Origin: an uncultured Saprospiraceae bacterium
GTDB lineage: Bacteria > Bacteroidota > Bacteroidia > Chitinophagales > Saprospiraceae
Direction of reading: 5' to 3'
Assembly: GCA_938039305.1 (NCBI GenBank)
Contig: CALHUZ010000436.1
Coordinates: forward strand, 1-7,365
Length of the DNA stretch: 7,365 nt
Shown: piece after piece, positions 5,263 to 7,365 of the stretch
Numbering within the stretch: the stretch's first letter is position 1
Layout: each line of letters begins with the position of its first letter
The notes under the pieces: generated by a model
The model's database searches: none
Told to the model about the DNA's origin: nothing
What the model saw: only the letters and a program-made list of their open reading frames with translations
Made by a program: the position numbers and the translations under genes

Positions 5263-6066
5263 ATGAAAAATAATAAAGGCCACTTCTTAGACTTCTTGAT
5301 AGACCATGATCTGGAAGTGTTTTCATTTGCACAAGTGTCAGAATATTTTAGCGTGATGTCTAAGGCAGACTATGAGTTTGTTGAAGATTTGGCCAGGAAA
5401 GGCGTCTTGACGCAACTTCGAAGCGGGTTATATGCAGTAAATCCTCGCAGGGAGAAAGGGCATGAGCTAATGCCCAACTGGCATAAAGTAGCGGAAGCAC
5501 TCGTCTATCCTAAGGAATACTATATAGCTTATTACAGTGCTTTGCAGGTTCATGAGCTGATCATTCAGCCAGCTTTAAGAGAGTACGTAGTAGTTAAAGA
5601 ACGCACTTATCCTAAGGTAAGGCATATACTGAATATCCCTTTTGAGATAATATATTCAAAGGAGGCCCAATTCTACGGATATAAAAAGAAGTGGATAAAT
5701 GATCATGACAAAATTTTCTGTAGTGATCTGGAAAAAACCATCATTGATTGTCTACATAAGCCACAATATGCAGGAGGTATGGAAGGTATTGTGAAGGCCA
5801 TGGACAAGGCAAGTGAAAAGATCAAGCCCAACGTGCTAGTCGACTACGCTATAAGATTCAATGTGCAAGCCGTCATAAAACGACTTGGCTATGTTCTGGA
5901 CAAAATGAAATTGTATCCAACTGAGCAAAATATACTGAACCAGTTGATCACCGATGCCTATACAAGGTTAGATCCTTCATTAAAAATCAAAGGGAGTTTT
6001 CATCGCAAGTGGAGAATAGAAGATAATGTCGACTTAGAAGAACTCCTTCAAACTACAGAGACATGA
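5263..6066 (+). CDS. abiEi: AbiEi antitoxin / transcriptional repressor
   Basis: The 267-residue protein has the AbiEi layout. An N-terminal winged helix-turn-helix covers ~residues 8-60, with the wing text LARKGVLTQLRSGLYAV at 43-59. A larger C-terminal antitoxin domain follows with the family text YIAYYSALQVHEL (87-99) and SDLEKTIIDCLHKPQYAGGM, start of the conserved helix bundle. In the AbiE family this protein represses the operon and counteracts AbiEii without stable binding (type IV toxin-antitoxin), acting in the cytoplasm. The start at 5263 is the first ATG after the promoter boxes and gives the expected N-terminus; no strong ribosome-binding site precedes it. Its TGA overlaps the ATG of the toxin gene (ATGA, 6063-6066), so the two are translationally coupled. 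The length is normal and all conserved blocks are present, so it should be functional. Confidence 0.93.
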   Translation: MKNNKGHFLDFLIDHDLEVFSFAQVSEYFSVMSKADYEFVEDLARKGVLTQLRSGLYAVNPRREKGHELMPNWHKVAEALVYPKEYYIAYYSALQVHELIIQPALREYVVVKERTYPKVRHILNIPFEIIYSKEAQFYGYKKKWINDHDKIFCSDLEKTIIDCLHKPQYAGGMEGIVKAMDKASEKIKPNVLVDYAIRFNVQAVIKRLGYVLDKMKLYPTEQNILNQLITDAYTRLDPSLKIKGSFHRKWRIEDNVDLEELLQTTET

Positions 6067-6869
6067 TCAAGTCAGGAGAAATTCAACAAATCGCCCATGA
6101 GGAAGGAGTAAGAGATACACAGATCGAAAAGGACTATGTCATAGGTTGGATATTAAAAGGTATCAGTCAGAATGCATATTTGACCGAGCACTTAATATTC
6201 AAAGGAGGGACGGTTCTGAAGAAAGTATGGTTTGCTGATTATCGTTTTTCTGAAGACATGGATTTTACATTTCAGGGGGAAGATTGGAATGGTGGAATTA
6301 TAGAAAAAGAATTCCAATCTATATGCGAATGGGTCTATGAAGAAAGTAGAATAAAAGTAAAGATAGGCAGAGAAGAAGGATCAGCATCTCAATATAAGGG
6401 TTACTTGAGTTACCAAGGTCCACTCGGAGGAGAAAAGGATATCAAACTTGATATCTCCACTAACGAATTGATTTATTATCCTTTGAAGCAGAAGACGATT
6501 CTGGACAATTACTCAGATAAGGATACTTTGTATGATGTGAAAACTTATAGTTTAGAAGAATCCTTGGCTGAAAAATTACGGTGTGTACTTCAGCGAAGTA
6601 TCCCTCGAGACATTTACGATATCTGGTATCTTACAGAACAAGCAGGTATAGATATAGAAGATGTCGCCTTCGGGTTTAAAAATAAGTCGATACATAAAGA
6701 AAAGAATCCTCTTTTATTGAATGATATCTTAATTAAAAAAGAGAAGAAATATAAAGCAAATTGGGAAACAAGTCTAAAGCACCAAATCAATGACCTTCCA
6801 GAATTTGATGGTGTTTGGCGCGGTATATTAGCTCATGTCAAAAAAATGATAGCACTACTAAATTCATAA
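6063..6869 (+). CDS. abiEii: AbiEii toxin, nucleotidyltransferase
   Basis: The 268-residue protein carries the AbiEii/DUF1814 nucleotidyltransferase motifs. FKGGTVLKK (46-54) is the GG/GS loop, RFSEDMDF (61-68) supplies the metal-binding D65 and D67, KLDIS (D130) gives the third acidic residue, and SLEESLAEKLRCVLQR with RDIYDIWYL (163-190) is the C-terminal motif with K171 and D183/D186. Family members transfer nucleotides (GTP preferred in studied AbiEii; related MenT toxins modify tRNA 3' ends) and stop growth; abortive infection against phage is the known role. The specific target here cannot be read from sequence. It starts inside the last codons of the antitoxin. No frame break or missing catalytic residue is seen. 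No clear terminator follows. Confidence 0.93.
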   Translation: MIKSGEIQQIAHEEGVRDTQIEKDYVIGWILKGISQNAYLTEHLIFKGGTVLKKVWFADYRFSEDMDFTFQGEDWNGGIIEKEFQSICEWVYEESRIKVKIGREEGSASQYKGYLSYQGPLGGEKDIKLDISTNELIYYPLKQKTILDNYSDKDTLYDVKTYSLEESLAEKLRCVLQRSIPRDIYDIWYLTEQAGIDIEDVAFGFKNKSIHKEKNPLLLNDILIKKEKKYKANWETSLKHQINDLPEFDGVWRGILAHVKKMIALLNS

Positions 6870-6886
6870 AGAATGTCATTCAACGA

Positions 6887-6910
6887 ACTCAATCATTGAG
6901 TCGAAGTTCG
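6887..6910. other. Small inverted repeats downstream of AbiEii
   Basis: ACTCAAT-C-ATTGAGT (6887-6901) is a perfect 15-bp palindrome 18 nt after the toxin stop; CGAACT (6884-6889) can also pair with AGTTCG (6905-6910), a competing fold. No T-run follows, so an intrinsic terminator is not supported. The rest of 6911-7045 shows only a short G-rich stretch (6924-6938) and no gene. Confidence 0.4.
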
Positions 6911-7045
6911 GCTTCCACTTTTAGGGGCGGAGCGGCCGAGTTTATTAACAAACAAAACTTTTGTCACAAACAGTTTCTAGCCCATCCAATAAGTTAACAA
7001 AACCCCAATCCCCTATAGCCACCATCAAATCCCAAATAGAATATT

Positions 7046-7070
7046 AGCTTTAGTACCAAATACTAAAGCT
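7046..7070 (+). promoter_or_regulatory. Perfect hairpin directly before the Tricorn-like start codon
   Basis: AGCTTTAGTA (7046-7055) and TACTAAAGCT (7061-7070) are exact reverse complements with a CCAAA loop. The stem ends one base before the ATG at 7072, so in mRNA it would occupy the ribosome landing site. No T-run follows it. It may control translation, or the DNA form may bind a regulator. Confidence 0.6.
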
Positions 7071-7071
7071 C

Positions 7072-7365
7072 ATGTCTCACTTGCCACTAAGAATCACAAT
7101 ACGACTTGCCCTCGCACTCTTCATCACCTCTATCACATTATGTTCTGCTGCCTCCCAAGGCTTCGAAGGATACTACCAATACCCTGATGTCCATGAAGAC
7201 CGCGTTGTCTTTTGTGCAGAAGGGGATATATGGACCGTCTCGCTTTCTGGCGGATTGGCGCAGAGATTAACCACTCATGCAGAAGATGAAAGCTATCCTA
7301 TCTTTTCACCTGATGGATCGGCCATTCTGTTTTCGGCGAGTTATGAAGGGCCAACGGAGTTGTAT
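7072..7365 (+). CDS. Tricorn-like protease, N-terminal part only
   Basis: The frame is open for 98 codons to the right edge. Residues 1-29 (MSHLPLRITIRLALALFITS then ITLCSAASQ) form a signal peptide. After it, 'YYQYPDVHEDRVVFCAEGDI', 'W-T-V-S-L-S-G-G-L-A-Q-R-L-T-T-H' and 'E-S-Y-P-I-F-S-P-D-G-S' are the opening TolB/WD40-like propeller blade of bacterial Tricorn-type proteins, whose C-terminal part (PDZ and S41 serine peptidase domains) would lie beyond the window. These large exported proteins degrade peptides. The start is fixed by an in-frame stop at 7051-7053 and the signal peptide. A broken relative of residues 60-79 is found at 4148-4207. Confidence 0.88.
   Translation, partial: MSHLPLRITIRLALALFITSITLCSAASQGFEGYYQYPDVHEDRVVFCAEGDIWTVSLSGGLAQRLTTHAEDESYPIFSPDGSAILFSASYEGPTELY

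Noticed and set aside
6887..6910. Intrinsic terminator after AbiEii
   Set aside because: The hairpin is short and no T-run follows; kept only as an inverted repeat.
6815..6997. Plus-strand ORF of 60 codons after AbiEii
   Set aside because: It overlaps the end of the toxin gene in another frame, and its text shows no recognisable family or start signal.

Overview
The window looks like a piece of a Bacteroidota chromosome, most likely from the Saprospiria/Chitinophagia side. The support is a secreted protein with a bacterial HYR-like 'C-P-A-D-x-T-I-x-C' segment and a SprB-type repeat, an ORF6N-domain protein of the common Bacteroidota kind, a Tricorn-like protease with a signal peptide, TAnnTTTG promoter boxes, and a lack of strong Shine-Dalgarno sites. 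This placement comes from family knowledge, not from a database search.

Layout. (1) Positions 1-2459, minus strand: the first 819 codons of a large secreted protein. It has a signal peptide, beta-propeller-like repeats, an HYR-like region, a SprB-like repeat, a run of 21 methionine-rich pentapeptides, and then a tail that leaves the window. (2) 2460-2800: its promoter inside a 96-bp repeat (R1), followed by what looks like the last codons of a lost ORF6N gene. (3) 2801-3724, plus: an ORF6N + PLD-like protein with an internal 39-nt duplication. (4) 3725-4329: a gene graveyard. It holds the promoter (R2) and signal-peptide codons of a second copy of the region-1 gene, cut off by the ORF6N gene; a hairpin-like repeat S1; and a 60-nt scrap of a Tricorn-like gene. 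(5) 4330-4656: an HU-family DNA-binding protein with a clear terminator. (6) 4725-5262: repeat S2, a 23-bp perfect palindrome and TAnnTTTG boxes. (7) 5263-6869: a complete AbiE toxin-antitoxin pair (AbiEi antitoxin/repressor, AbiEii nucleotidyltransferase toxin) with ATGA overlap. (8) 7072-7365: the start of a Tricorn-like secreted or periplasmic protease, with a perfect 10-bp hairpin ending one base before its ATG.

Reading. This is a small accessory island between two exported-protein genes. The AbiE pair is self-contained and known as a type IV toxin-antitoxin/abortive-infection module. The new-looking material is between the genes: three coding fossils, each related to a gene still present in the window (the secreted protein, the ORF6N protein and the Tricorn protease), and two families of direct repeats that bracket the ORF6N gene (R1/R2) and the HU gene (S1/S2). 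I see no transposase, integrase, tRNA, rRNA or CRISPR array. I did not find a convincing new multi-gene system.
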